A stretch of DNA of 64,000 nucleotides from Caldatribacterium sp051549785 (GTDB taxonomy: Bacteria; Atribacterota; Atribacteria; Atribacterales; Caldatribacteriaceae), in contig NZ_CP189974.1 of NCBI RefSeq assembly GCF_051549785.1, positions 1,488,001 to 1,552,000 of the forward strand. The letters are read 5' to 3'. How positions within the stretch are numbered: position 1 is the stretch's first letter; every line of letters starts with the position of its first letter. Below are positions 35,108 through 43,518 of the stretch, piece after piece. The notes beneath the pieces were generated by a model. The model was not told the origin of the DNA. It worked only from the letters and a program-made list of their open reading frames with translations, and ran no database searches. The position numbers and the translations under genes were made by a program.

Positions 35108-35646
35108 CACGCTCTTTCCTCCCCTAAGGTTTCCAGAAAGACATTGTCGTTGGTGTAAATACAGATTTCCGAGGCAATCTGGAGGGCGATACGGGCAATG
35201 TCCCGGGCCTCGAGATTGGTGTGGCGCAGAAGCGCCTTTGCCGCTGCCAGGGCGTAGTTTCCTCCCGAGCCAATGGCGGCCACCGGCTCATCGGGTTCGA
35301 CCACATCACCCCGACCGGAGATAAGGAAGATATGGGAAGTGTCCATGGCCAAAAGCAGCGCATCCAGCTGGCGCAGCACTTTATCGGTACGCCACATCTT
35401 CGCCAGTTCTATCGCTGCACGGGGGAGATTACCACCGTACATGTTGAGCTTTTCCTCAAGGCGTTCAAGCAAGGTCAGGCAGTCAGCCCCACTCCCTGCA
35501 AAGCCCGCCAGTACCCTGTCCTGGTAGAGCCGTCGGATCTTCCTGGCTCCCCGTTTCAGAACGGCCTCGTTCATGGTCACCTGACCGTCACAGGCCATTG
35601 CGCCTTTTCCATCTTTCAGGACGGCAATGACAGTGGTTGCGTGCAT
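35107..35646 (-). CDS. hslV: ATP-dependent protease peptidase subunit HslV
   Basis: A 179-residue proteasome-like peptidase. The active-site threonine should be Thr4, exposed after removal of a short MHA propeptide (MHATTVIAV...). GDGQVT-like CDGQVTMNEAVLKRGARKIRRL and GSGGNYALAAAKAL are typical. The xerC-hslV-hslU order is also the one found in Firmicutes. ATG at 35646; a GTG one codon earlier overlaps xerC as GTGA. Confidence 0.96.
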   Translation of the reverse strand: MHATTVIAVLKDGKGAMACDGQVTMNEAVLKRGARKIRRLYQDRVLAGFAGSGADCLTLLERLEEKLNMYGGNLPRAAIELAKMWRTDKVLRQLDALLLAMDTSHIFLISGRGDVVEPDEPVAAIGSGGNYALAAAKALLRHTNLEARDIARIALQIASEICIYTNDNVFLETLGEERA

Positions 35647-36602
35647 CACGTCTTTTTCTCCCTCGCTCTCCGGGCGTGAGGATGGGCGTTCTCGTACACC
35701 TTTTTCATTTTATCCCAATCAAGGTGAGTGTACACCTGAGTCGTGGACAAACTTGAATGCCCCAGAGCTTCTTGGATGACGCGCAGTTCACCCCCGCCGG
35801 CAAGGAAGTGGGTAGCGAAACTGTGCCGGAAGATGTGGGGAAAAACCCTCTTTCCCCAGATGCCGGCTCTACTTGCTGCACTGTCCACGATGTTCCTGAT
35901 TCCCCGGGGCGTGAGGGGTTTTCCGGAGCGGTTCACAAAGAGGAATTCGGCTTTTGGGAAGGCGGTGCTCCACAGCTCAAGATACGTCTCCAGGGCCTTT
36001 TTTGTGGCTTCGTTGAAAGGAACGATTCGTTCTTTCCCCCCCTTTCCTCGCACCCGGATTGTGTTTTTTGCGAAGTCTATGTCTTCGAGCCTTATCCGGG
36101 AAGCCTCGCTCACCCGCACACCACTTGCGTAGAGGAGCTCAAGGAGTGCCCAGTTTCTTGCACAAGAGAAGTCTCCAGGATGTTCATCTCTTTCCCGTTT
36201 CAGGGTATCGAGGATCTTTGCAACTTCTTCCTGGGTCAGAAACTGGGGGAGCTTTTTCTCCACGCGGAGCTGCCCAAGCCCATCGCAGGGATTCTCCGAG
36301 AGGAAACCACGGCGGCGCAGGAACCGGAAAAAGCTCCGAAGGACCGAAGCACGATGACTCTGGGAAATCCGTTTTAAGTTCCGGTGCACGCGGAGATGCA
36401 CGAAGAAGTCATTCACATCCTGGGTGTCCACAAAACAAAGGTCTTTCCCCCGGGTCCGCAGGAATTCCACGAATTGACCAAGAACACGAAAATAGTTCTC
36501 CAGGGTGTGGGGAGAACACCGTCGTTCATTCTGGAGATAGTTCCAGTACGCTCTGAGGTACTCTCTCTCCTTTTCGCTGCACTGTGATTCGAAGCGGTAC
36601 AC
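35646..36602 (-). CDS. xerC: Tyrosine recombinase XerC/XerD type
   Basis: A 318-residue site-specific recombinase that resolves chromosome dimers at dif, usually activated by FtsK. The catalytic set is visible: Arg in ASGVRVSEA, Lys in GKGGKERIVP, HIFRHSFATHFLAGG, LGHSSLSTTQVYTH with the nucleophile Tyr. The SAM-like N-terminal domain begins at about residue 18 (LRAYWNYLQNERRCSPHTL), so the start must lie inside der; the ATG at 36602 overlaps der by 77 bases. It may act alone (single Xer), since no second Xer is here; the rest of the genome is unseen. Confidence 0.93.
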   Translation of the reverse strand: MYRFESQCSEKEREYLRAYWNYLQNERRCSPHTLENYFRVLGQFVEFLRTRGKDLCFVDTQDVNDFFVHLRVHRNLKRISQSHRASVLRSFFRFLRRRGFLSENPCDGLGQLRVEKKLPQFLTQEEVAKILDTLKRERDEHPGDFSCARNWALLELLYASGVRVSEASRIRLEDIDFAKNTIRVRGKGGKERIVPFNEATKKALETYLELWSTAFPKAEFLFVNRSGKPLTPRGIRNIVDSAASRAGIWGKRVFPHIFRHSFATHFLAGGGELRVIQEALGHSSLSTTQVYTHLDWDKMKKVYENAHPHARRAREKKT

Positions 36603-37908
36603 CCTCCCAGTCCATCTCCTCTCGCAGGACCTTCTCGATGATGTTCAGACACTGTTCTTCCTCGTCCTTTTCCCGGACACCCTCCACCACCGCGAGGAAA
36701 TGGGGTGGAGCTACACCCTGCTGGAGAAGCATCTCAAGGCGAGGTTTCCTTCTTCTGGGGAGCACAGAGAGCTGCCAGTGAATCCTTTCCCGGACTCTCC
36801 CATTGAGGACGTCTTCTCGAACCGTCTGGTGGAAACGGGTGACCACACCGGCCATGAGGGGGAGGAGTTCTTCTCGAACCGAGGAGGCATCAAGGGCTGA
36901 GCCGGCGCGGAATGCCGCATAGTGGAGGGCGGGAAGGTCGACACGGGCCCTCTTGCAGAGTTCCGCCAGAGACAGGTTGGGGTTTTTAGCAAGGAGCGCG
37001 TCGACTTTATTCACGAACACGATACAGCATTTGTGCAGTCGGGCAATTTCTCCGGCAATTCTCCGGTCCTGGCGGGTCACACCCTGAAAGGGATCAAGGA
37101 CAAGAAGACAGAGCTCGGCGTCGGCAAGGCGCTCCGTGGTCCGGAACGTTGCGTACAGCGTGACCCGATCCCGGATGTTCTTCCTCCTGGGGAGGCCAGC
37201 GGTATCCACAAGAAGGTAGTAGCCGTAAGATCCTCGCAACGGGGCTTCAACGGCATCCCTCGTGGTTCCAGGCACCGGGCTCACGATAGCCCGTTCCTCC
37301 CCGAGAAGGCTATTAAAAAGCGTTGATTTGCCCACGTTGGGTTTCCCCACAATGGCCACAGGAATGCCTCCTGAAGGGGATATCGTAGAGGCTTTGGGAT
37401 TCCTGAATTCCTTGAGTTCTCGGAAGATGGCTTCCTTGAGGCGGGCAATGCCATCTCCATGCTTTGCGGAAATCTGGAAAACCTTTCCTCCCGCAAGCTC
37501 GAGAATCTCAGGAGGAGGTGACTCATGGGTGAGGCCCTCGCGTTTGTTCACCACCACAAAGAATGGTCGCTGCTTCCTGCGAAGTGTGGCAATGACCTCG
37601 GCCTCTACTCTCGTCAGTGGTACCCGCCCGTCGACAAGAAAAAGGACAAGCTGAGCTTCGTCAACGAGCCGCCAGACACGCTCCTCCACCGCCTTTTGCA
37701 ACCCTTCCTCTCCCAGGGATATCCCTCCGGTGTCCACCAGGCGTATCGCAAGACCTTTCACTGACACCACGCGTTCAATCCAATCCCGGGTGACACCCGG
37801 GGTGGAGTCCACGATGGCGACCCGTTCACCCACAAGGAGGTTGAAAAGGGTCGACTTGCCCACATTCGTCCTTCCGACAAGGACACAGAGAGGAAGGTTA
37901 TCCCTCAT
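36526..37908 (-). CDS. der: Ribosome assembly GTPase Der (EngA)
   Basis: A 460-residue protein with two tandem GTPase domains and a KH-like C-terminus; it acts in 50S assembly. The two P loops are GRTNVGKS and GKPNVGKS, with G3 DTGG and DTAG. The first domain has NKRE where NKxD is usual. The ATG at 37908 has GGGG about ten bases upstream; a TTG two codons earlier also fits. The last dozen residues (GERVPQSVLELSPE) extend past the usual end and are encoded in the overlap with xerC. Confidence 0.95.
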   Translation of the reverse strand: MRDNLPLCVLVGRTNVGKSTLFNLLVGERVAIVDSTPGVTRDWIERVVSVKGLAIRLVDTGGISLGEEGLQKAVEERVWRLVDEAQLVLFLVDGRVPLTRVEAEVIATLRRKQRPFFVVVNKREGLTHESPPPEILELAGGKVFQISAKHGDGIARLKEAIFRELKEFRNPKASTISPSGGIPVAIVGKPNVGKSTLFNSLLGEERAIVSPVPGTTRDAVEAPLRGSYGYYLLVDTAGLPRRKNIRDRVTLYATFRTTERLADAELCLLVLDPFQGVTRQDRRIAGEIARLHKCCIVFVNKVDALLAKNPNLSLAELCKRARVDLPALHYAAFRAGSALDASSVREELLPLMAGVVTRFHQTVREDVLNGRVRERIHWQLSVLPRRRKPRLEMLLQQGVAPPHFLAVVEGVREKDEEEQCLNIIEKVLREEMDWEGVPLRITVQRKGERVPQSVLELSPE

Positions 37909-37926
37909 GGCCAAAGAGCCCCAACA

Positions 37927-38778
37927 CTACAAGGACTGGAGGTAGGCGACGACTTCCTGAACAACCCAGTCCGGAGTTGACGTGCCGCTCGTGACGAAAA
38001 ACGATACCCTCTTTGGAAGCGAAAGCAATCGGAGCTCAGCGGCGTTCTCCACCCAGAACACCGGCACCCCTCGCCTTTCGGCAAGGACAAAGAGTGAACG
38101 GGTATTGGCACTGTGCTTTCCTCCAACAACAATAACCACATCCCCTGGATTTTGTTCCAGGTTTTGCTCAAGCTCCCTCTGGCGCTTTTCGGTTTCATCG
38201 CAGAGGGTGTGGACTATCCGAACCCCCAAGAGGCCTTGCTCCCGAACCCAGTTCTCGAATTGTCGCAAAAGAACGCTGGGAAAGGTTGTCTGGGCCAGCA
38301 CGGCAAAGGGGCCCTGGTGGTCCACAGCAAAGACCTTCTGCCACTCTTCTGGGGCTGCAACGACCTGCGCTTGCTTTTTGAGGACGCTCAGAAGGGCCTG
38401 AACCTCGGGGTGCGAAGCCTTTCCAAAGACCACAAGGTGGTATCCTTCCTCCTCAAGTCGCCGGGCCAGAACCTGAACCCGTTTCACCTTTGGGCAGGTT
38501 GTGTCGACGATGGTCGCGTTCTTCTTCAGGAGTCCTTCCCGTACGTCCTTCGGTATCCCATGGGACCGGGTGACCACAACAACCCCGGAAGGAATCTCCT
38601 CGGGATTCTCGACAATGCGGGCACCTCTGGCACGGAACGTTTCCATGGCGTCGTGGTTGTGCACGAGCTCTCCCAGAAAGTACACCGGACCCCCAAGCTC
38701 AAAAGAGCGCTCCGCAAGCGCGAAGGCTTGCCGTACCCCCTTACAGAATCCGAAAGAGGTGGCCACACGAACCTCCAT
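37927..38778 (-). CDS. ispH: 4-hydroxy-3-methylbut-2-enyl diphosphate reductase (IspH)
   Basis: A 283-residue iron-sulfur enzyme, the last step of the MEP pathway to IPP and DMAPP. The three cluster cysteines are C12 (SFGFCKGV), C95 (VDTTCPKV) and C193 (HTLCDETEKR). FVTSGTSTPDWVVQEV near the end is typical. Its start overlaps the end of cmk by 38 bases. Unlike in some Firmicutes there is no fused S1 domain protein. Confidence 0.96.
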   Translation of the reverse strand: MEVRVATSFGFCKGVRQAFALAERSFELGGPVYFLGELVHNHDAMETFRARGARIVENPEEIPSGVVVVTRSHGIPKDVREGLLKKNATIVDTTCPKVKRVQVLARRLEEEGYHLVVFGKASHPEVQALLSVLKKQAQVVAAPEEWQKVFAVDHQGPFAVLAQTTFPSVLLRQFENWVREQGLLGVRIVHTLCDETEKRQRELEQNLEQNPGDVVIVVGGKHSANTRSLFVLAERRGVPVFWVENAAELRLLSLPKRVSFFVTSGTSTPDWVVQEVVAYLQSL

Positions 38779-39445
38779 GGTTTCCCTCCGTCGCCAGGAT
38801 GTAGAGTTTCTCCACCACTTCCTCTACAGTGAGGTGTGAGGTATCAACGACCACCGCGTCTTGAGCCTGTTGCAGGGGAGCACAGGACCTCTGGGAATCG
38901 ATGCTGTCTCTCTCCAGTACATTTTTCAAAACCACCTTGTAATCCACTTTCTTCCCCCGCAAGGCGAGTTCTTGCCATCGCCTCCTGGCCCGAACCTCCG
39001 GGAGGGCGGTGAGGAAAACCTTGAGGTCCGCTTCAGGAAGGATAACCGTTCCGATGTCTCTTCCCTCGACCACCGAGGGCTGGGAGAGCGCAATGTGCCG
39101 TTGCACTTCCCTGAGAAAGTCCCGCACTTCGGGTGCTTTTGCCACATAGGAGACGAGTGCGTCGACTTCAGGAGTCCGGATGTCCCGGGAAACATCTCGA
39201 CCATTCAGGAAAACCCTGGTCTCGTCCCCGGGGCAAATGTCGATGCGTACGGACTGGAGGAAACGGGCAATTTCTCCCCTTTCCAGGTCCTCCTTTTCCA
39301 GACCGAGTTCGAGGAAGTGCAGCGTTACGGCCCGGTAGAAAGCCCCGGTATCGAGGTAGAGGTAACCAAGCCGTCGGGCAAGGAGCCGGGCAACCGTGCT
39401 TTTCCCCGCTCCGGCAGGGCCATCAATGGCGATATGCTGTTTCAC
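38741..39445 (-). CDS. cmk: Cytidylate kinase
   Basis: A 234-residue kinase that phosphorylates CMP and dCMP. The P loop GPAGAGKST is at 9-17; LDTGAFYRAVTL and SVVEGRDIGTVILPEADLK are characteristic. GTG start five bases after aroA. The last 15 or so residues run into ispH and look like an extension of the normal C-terminus. Confidence 0.96.
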   Translation of the reverse strand: MKQHIAIDGPAGAGKSTVARLLARRLGYLYLDTGAFYRAVTLHFLELGLEKEDLERGEIARFLQSVRIDICPGDETRVFLNGRDVSRDIRTPEVDALVSYVAKAPEVRDFLREVQRHIALSQPSVVEGRDIGTVILPEADLKVFLTALPEVRARRRWQELALRGKKVDYKVVLKNVLERDSIDSQRSCAPLQQAQDAVVVDTSHLTVEEVVEKLYILATEGNHGGSCGHLFRIL

Positions 39446-39450
39446 GGCCT

Positions 39451-40776
39451 TTAGCGAGCCTCCTCGACGGTGACACTCTGGATGCCAAGCTTTCCAAGGT
39501 CTGTAAAAAAGGAAGGGTAACTCACATCCACACAGTCGACGTCCTCAACCACCACGTTTTCTTCACCCAGAAGGCCGGCGATGATGAAGCTCATGGCAAT
39601 CCGGTGGTCGCCAAAGCTCTGCACGGTTCCACCCCGAAAGGCGCATGGGCCACGGATGATGAGGCCGTCCTCTTTTTCCCCGACGTTCACCCCCAGGGAC
39701 TGCAGGCCCCGGGCAATGGCGAAAAGGCGGTCACTCTCCTTTACCCGGAGTTCCTGAGCGCCGGAGATGACCGTTGTCCCCCTGGCTTTGGCCGCAATCA
39801 CGGCAAGGATGGGGATTTCGTCAATCAAAAGGGGGATCTCCTCCGGCTCCACAGATGTGGCCACAAGCTCGGAGTGCTCAACGAGGATATCCCCCCGCTC
39901 TTCTCCAAAGGTTTTCCGTCGCCCAAGCACACGGTACCTTCCACCCATTCGTTCAAGGCACCGGAGGAACCCTGCCCGTGTCGGATTCAGTCCTACATCC
40001 TGAATTAGGAGGGAACTCCCGGGAATGCAGAGCGCAAGGGCCATGAGGAAGGCGGCCGAAGAAATGTCTCCCGGAAGGTCAAAGGAAGAGGCGGAGATGC
40101 TCCCGGGGGGCTCAATGGTGATGACTCCATGGTCTTCGTGAAGCGGTACGCCCACATACCGGAGCATATTCTCGGTATGGTTCCGTGATGGAAGGGGCTC
40201 AACAATGGTGGACTTCCCTTCTCCCCACAGTGCAGCAAAAAGGAGTGCGGATTTCACCTGAGCACTGGGAACTTCGAGGACATGGTGGAAAGGCAGGACG
40301 CTGCCCTTCCCCCGTATGAAGAGAGGGGGGAAACGGTCTCCCCCTCTCCCCCCAATCTCCACCCCAGCTTTCCTGAGGGGTTCGATAACCCGTCGCATCG
40401 GTCGGCGGCGAAGGCTCTCATCCCCTGTGAGGACCGTTAACCCCCGGATTCCTGAAGCAATCCCTGCCATAAAACGGATTGTCGTTCCCGAATTCTCTGC
40501 GTTCAGGACATCCTCTGGTTCCCTGAGCGCAAACAACCCTCCACTCCGGATGACCACCTTCCCCTCTTCGGGAAAAGTGTGAACCTCAACCCCCAGAGCG
40601 CGGATGCAGGAGAGCGTTGCAAGACAGTCGCGACAGAAGGAGAACCCGCTGATGTGAGTTTCTCCCTCGCTCAGGGCCCCGATGAATGCTGCTCGATGAC
40701 TCAGGGATTTATCCCGTGGACACAGGATTGTCCCCTGAAGGGTACCCCGGAAGGGCAAAACCAGAGCGCGTCTCAC
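39451..40776 (-). CDS. aroA: 3-phosphoshikimate 1-carboxyvinyltransferase (EPSP synthase)
   Basis: A 441-residue enzyme that joins PEP to shikimate 3-phosphate. The N-terminal CPRDKSLSHRAAFIGAL, NAENSGTTIRFMAGI, TGDESLRRRPM and RVKESDRLFAIARGL, GDHRIAMSF are all diagnostic. GTG at 40776 overlaps the aroH stop (GTGA) and follows GAGGAGGG; the longer frame upstream lies over aroH and is unlike the family. Confidence 0.96.
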   Translation of the reverse strand: MRRALVLPFRGTLQGTILCPRDKSLSHRAAFIGALSEGETHISGFSFCRDCLATLSCIRALGVEVHTFPEEGKVVIRSGGLFALREPEDVLNAENSGTTIRFMAGIASGIRGLTVLTGDESLRRRPMRRVIEPLRKAGVEIGGRGGDRFPPLFIRGKGSVLPFHHVLEVPSAQVKSALLFAALWGEGKSTIVEPLPSRNHTENMLRYVGVPLHEDHGVITIEPPGSISASSFDLPGDISSAAFLMALALCIPGSSLLIQDVGLNPTRAGFLRCLERMGGRYRVLGRRKTFGEERGDILVEHSELVATSVEPEEIPLLIDEIPILAVIAAKARGTTVISGAQELRVKESDRLFAIARGLQSLGVNVGEKEDGLIIRGPCAFRGGTVQSFGDHRIAMSFIIAGLLGEENVVVEDVDCVDVSYPSFFTDLGKLGIQSVTVEEAR

Positions 40777-41156
40777 GTCTTCCCTCCTCTCTGACAAAGG
40801 TCTTTCCGCAAGGACTGGGCCCCGCGGAGGTAAACGTGACGAACCTCCTGTGGGCCTTTTGGAGTGTGGGCAAGGACGAGCATTCGAATGCACTTTTGTA
40901 AAGCTCCCTCCACGTCCATTTCCTGGGCGCAGAGGATGGGGATATAGCGGAAACATTCCTGTTCCCTGATGACCTCCGCAGGGAAGACCGACCTGAGATC
41001 CGGTGTGGCAGTGATGAAGACCCCCGCGATGTCGTCGGGGGAAAGTTCGTTCTCTGCAAGGATCTGGGTGAAGAGCTCAAGGCTTGCCTGCTTGATCTCT
41101 TCTCGCTCATCCCGGTCAACCGTTATTGCCCCCCGGATTCCACGTACGACCTTCAC
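40773..41156 (-). CDS. aroH: Monofunctional chorismate mutase, AroH type
   Basis: A 127-residue AroH-fold mutase that turns chorismate into prephenate, toward Phe and Tyr. VRGIRGAITVDRDEREEI, ATPDLRSVFPAEVIRE, IPILCAQEMDV and HVYLRGAQSLRKDL match the Bacillus type. GTG start directly follows the cobO stop. It precedes aroA, the step two enzymes earlier. Confidence 0.95.
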   Translation of the reverse strand: MKVVRGIRGAITVDRDEREEIKQASLELFTQILAENELSPDDIAGVFITATPDLRSVFPAEVIREQECFRYIPILCAQEMDVEGALQKCIRMLVLAHTPKGPQEVRHVYLRGAQSLRKDLCQRGGKT

Positions 41157-41681
41157 TCAGTATTCGAACCCCCTTCGCGCCTGAATCCCCCTCTCAAGAG
41201 GATGGCGAATGTTCCGTATCTCAGAGACAAGGTCGGCAATCTCAAGGAGTTCCTCGGGGACCTTTCTCCCCGTTAGGACAACTTCTACCCAGGGTTTTCG
41301 GGAAGCAAGAACCTCGGAGAACTCCTGAAAAGTGAGGAGTCCCCAGAAGAAAGCATAAGGGAACTCGTCAAGAATGACAAGGTCATGAGTGCCTTCAAGG
41401 AGGGCCAGACGGGCCATATGCCAGCCGCAGAGGAATTCCTGCCTTTCGAGAGGTCCAGGGCCCCCGTCCCGGATGAATGTTCCGGTTCCAAACTGGTAGT
41501 ATTCCACTCCCGGAAGAAACTGCACCGCCGCGATCTCTCCCGAGAATCTCCCCTTGAAGAAGGCAAGGAAAAGGGCTTTCTTTCCATGCCCGGAGGCTCG
41601 CAAAAGCACCCCCAAAGACGCGGAGGTTTTGCCCTTTCCATCTCCAAAGAAGAGCTGCACAAGGCCTTTCTCTTCCTTCAC
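41157..41681 (-). CDS. cobO: Cob(I)yrinic acid a,c-diamide adenosyltransferase, CobO/CobA type
   Basis: A 174-residue P-loop enzyme that adds the adenosyl group to corrinoids. Walker A GDGKGKT is at 13-19, and LVILDEFPYAFFWGLL and VVLTGRKVPEELLEIADLVSEI fit the family. No other cobalamin genes are near; it probably serves corrinoid salvage. GTG start overlaps the rluB stop (GTGA). Confidence 0.93.
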   Translation of the reverse strand: MKEEKGLVQLFFGDGKGKTSASLGVLLRASGHGKKALFLAFFKGRFSGEIAAVQFLPGVEYYQFGTGTFIRDGGPGPLERQEFLCGWHMARLALLEGTHDLVILDEFPYAFFWGLLTFQEFSEVLASRKPWVEVVLTGRKVPEELLEIADLVSEIRNIRHPLERGIQARRGFEY

Positions 41682-42409
41682 GTCTGCCCCCGCTCCGCAA
41701 GGTACGCCCTGAGCCTCTCCTCCTCATCTTTCCGGAGATACCGCCATTTCCCCGGAGGAAGCTCCGGGTCCAGAGTGAGAGGTCCCATGCCTACACGGAT
41801 GAGCCGTATCACGGGAAAACCCAAAGCGTCAAAGAGAATTCGGACTTCGTGTTTTTTCCCCTCCGTCAGCACCACCTCAACGAGCGAGGTTTCTCCTCTT
41901 TTCTCAAGCACCCGACCAGACACAATGCGGTAGAATTCCTCCCCCCGAGGAATCCCCGCCTTGAGCCTTTCGAGGTCTTCAGCTTGAACCTCTCCCTGAA
42001 CATGGACAAGGTACCTCTTCTCCACACCGAACCTGGGATGGGTGAAGACGTACGTGAGGAACCCGTCGTTTGTGAGTAGCAATAGCCCCTCGCTGTCCCG
42101 GTCCAGGCGACCGACCGGGAACACCCGGTACGGGATATCCTGGAGGAGCTCAACAATGGTCTTCCGTCCGTAAGGGTCTTTGAGGGTCGTGAGATACCCA
42201 CGGGGTTTGTGGAGCTCAACGTACACATGGCGTTCCACCGGGCGCACCGGAACGTTATCCACAAGGACAAGGTCGTTCTCCGAGACACGGGTAGCCGGGT
42301 TCGTCACCACGATTCCGTTCACCGTCACTCTTCCTTCTGCGATGAGCTGGTCACATTTTCTCCGCGAGGCCACTCCGGCCCGGGCCAGGAATTTGTTGAG
42401 CCGTTCCAT
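41678..42409 (-). CDS. rluB: rRNA pseudouridine synthase, RluB/RsuA family
   Basis: A 243-residue enzyme with an N-terminal S4 RNA-binding domain (LNKFLARAGVASRRKCDQLI) and a catalytic domain with VGRLDRDSEGLLLLTNDG, whose Asp is the nucleophile. The exact target uridine in rRNA is not predictable between RluB and RsuA types. The ATG at 42409 follows GGGGAGAAAGG and lies 59 bases inside scpB. scpA-scpB-rluB is a common order. Confidence 0.93.
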   Translation of the reverse strand: MERLNKFLARAGVASRRKCDQLIAEGRVTVNGIVVTNPATRVSENDLVLVDNVPVRPVERHVYVELHKPRGYLTTLKDPYGRKTIVELLQDIPYRVFPVGRLDRDSEGLLLLTNDGFLTYVFTHPRFGVEKRYLVHVQGEVQAEDLERLKAGIPRGEEFYRIVSGRVLEKRGETSLVEVVLTEGKKHEVRILFDALGFPVIRLIRVGMGPLTLDPELPPGKWRYLRKDEEERLRAYLAERGQT

Positions 42410-42923
42410 AGCCTTTCTCCCCAAGAAGACGCTTCAGCTTCTCGAGTTCTTCCTCTCCCTCAAGCCCAAAGGTCTGAAAGAACTTCTCTGTTACCCGGTA
42501 AAGAAACGGTCGACCAGGAGCGGAACTCCTTCCGCAGACGGTGACAAGGCCTGTTCTGAGAAGGGTTCGGAGAGCCTGGGTAGAGTCCGTTCCTCTTTTG
42601 AGGTCGATATCGACCTTCGTCACAGGCTGGTACAAAGACACAATGGCCAGAGTCTCAAGGGCACCGCGGGAAAGCGTTCTTGAGAAACTGCGACGGAGAC
42701 GTTCCCGAAGCAGTGCCCCGTACTGAGGACGGACGACCATCTGCCATTTCCTCCCCACCCTTCGGATGGCCAATGCTCCCTCCCGGGCTTCATAGGATTG
42801 CTTGAGCTCCTGAAGAGCATGGAGGATTTCCTCCTCGTTCCTCCCTGTTACCCGTTCCATCTCCCCCAGACTCACAGGGTGGGGGGAAGAGAAAAGCAAT
42901 CCCTCAAGGAGATTCTGCAGCAT
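42351..42923 (-). CDS. scpB: Segregation and condensation protein B
   Basis: A 190-residue ScpB with two winged-helix domains; it joins the Smc-ScpA complex that compacts and segregates chromosomes. LLEGLLFSSPHPVSLGEMERV, LSRGALETLAIVSLYQPVTKVDI and VCGRSSAPGRPFLYRVTEKFFQTFGL are typical. The ATG at 42923 overlaps scpA by 20 bases. The last 20 residues are glycine/proline-rich and lie over rluB. Confidence 0.93.
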   Translation of the reverse strand: MLQNLLEGLLFSSPHPVSLGEMERVTGRNEEEILHALQELKQSYEAREGALAIRRVGRKWQMVVRPQYGALLRERLRRSFSRTLSRGALETLAIVSLYQPVTKVDIDLKRGTDSTQALRTLLRTGLVTVCGRSSAPGRPFLYRVTEKFFQTFGLEGEEELEKLKRLLGEKGYGTAQQIPGPGRSGLAEKM

Positions 42924-43518
42924 TTTCCGGTCCTGCCCATCCAAGGAGGATCTCTCCGTTTCTCCCCTGCCGCATGAACAAAATGTTTCGGAAGACCAGG
43001 TCAAGGAGCACAAGAAACGTGGCGATCGTCATTTTTTTGTTTTTGCAGTCGCTGAAGAAGTACCCCATGGGAAGGAAGGGGTTTTCGCGACACCGGGAGA
43101 GAATCACCCTGCGCCTTTCTTCAAGAAGGTGTGCAAATTCGGTGTCGGGAAGTGGCAGGCGCTCCTCTACCCCTTCCCCAAGGTACAGTCCGTAGAGTTC
43201 CAAAAGGTCCTGGAGGCTGAGGGCGCAAGGATCATGAGCCACCTCTGCACCGAGGGCTTTTCGGCGCTCTGGCGGAGCGCCTATGGTGTTCTCCTCCCTC
43301 CTCTGGAGGGCTTCCAGAGCCTCCACGAAGAGCTCGAGAAAGTCCTTTTCATGCTGCTCTTTGTGAGGTTCTTCATGTTCTTCTTCCCTGTTCCCAAGGG
43401 CCTTCGCCAGCTCTTCCTGGAGAAAGTTCAGGAGCTCTTCGAGAACGTCCGCTCGCTCAAGAAAAGAAGAACACTGAGCAAGACGATTCTCCCAGTACGC
43501 TCTATCGCGCGACTCCAT
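42904..43518 (-). CDS. scpA: Divergent segregation and condensation protein A
   Basis: A 204-residue protein placed directly before scpB. The C-terminal part matches the ScpA winged helix (EERRRVILSRC..., KMTIATFLVLLDLVFRNILF, GEILL) and the middle (ALSLQDLLELYGLYL) fits too. The usual N-terminal start with an FEGPLDLLL motif, which binds the Smc neck, is not recognisable; the first 80 residues are a charged helical stretch (MESRDRAYWENRL..., EEEHEEPHKEQ). The ATG at 43518 overlaps trpS by 17 bases; the longer frame upstream also lacks the motif. Assignment rests on the C-terminus and context. Confidence 0.75.
   Translation of the reverse strand: MESRDRAYWENRLAQCSSFLERADVLEELLNFLQEELAKALGNREEEHEEPHKEQHEKDFLELFVEALEALQRREENTIGAPPERRKALGAEVAHDPCALSLQDLLELYGLYLGEGVEERLPLPDTEFAHLLEERRRVILSRCRENPFLPMGYFFSDCKNKKMTIATFLVLLDLVFRNILFMRQGRNGEILLGWAGPENAAESP

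Noticed and set aside
34160..35158. A 332-codon open frame antisense to hslU
   Set aside because: Shadow of hslU codon bias; no recognisable domain and no ribosome site.
35646..36602. XerC as the integrase of a mobile element
   Set aside because: It sits in the conserved der/xerC/hslV/hslU neighbourhood and has chromosome-type Xer sequence; no element borders or cargo genes are present.
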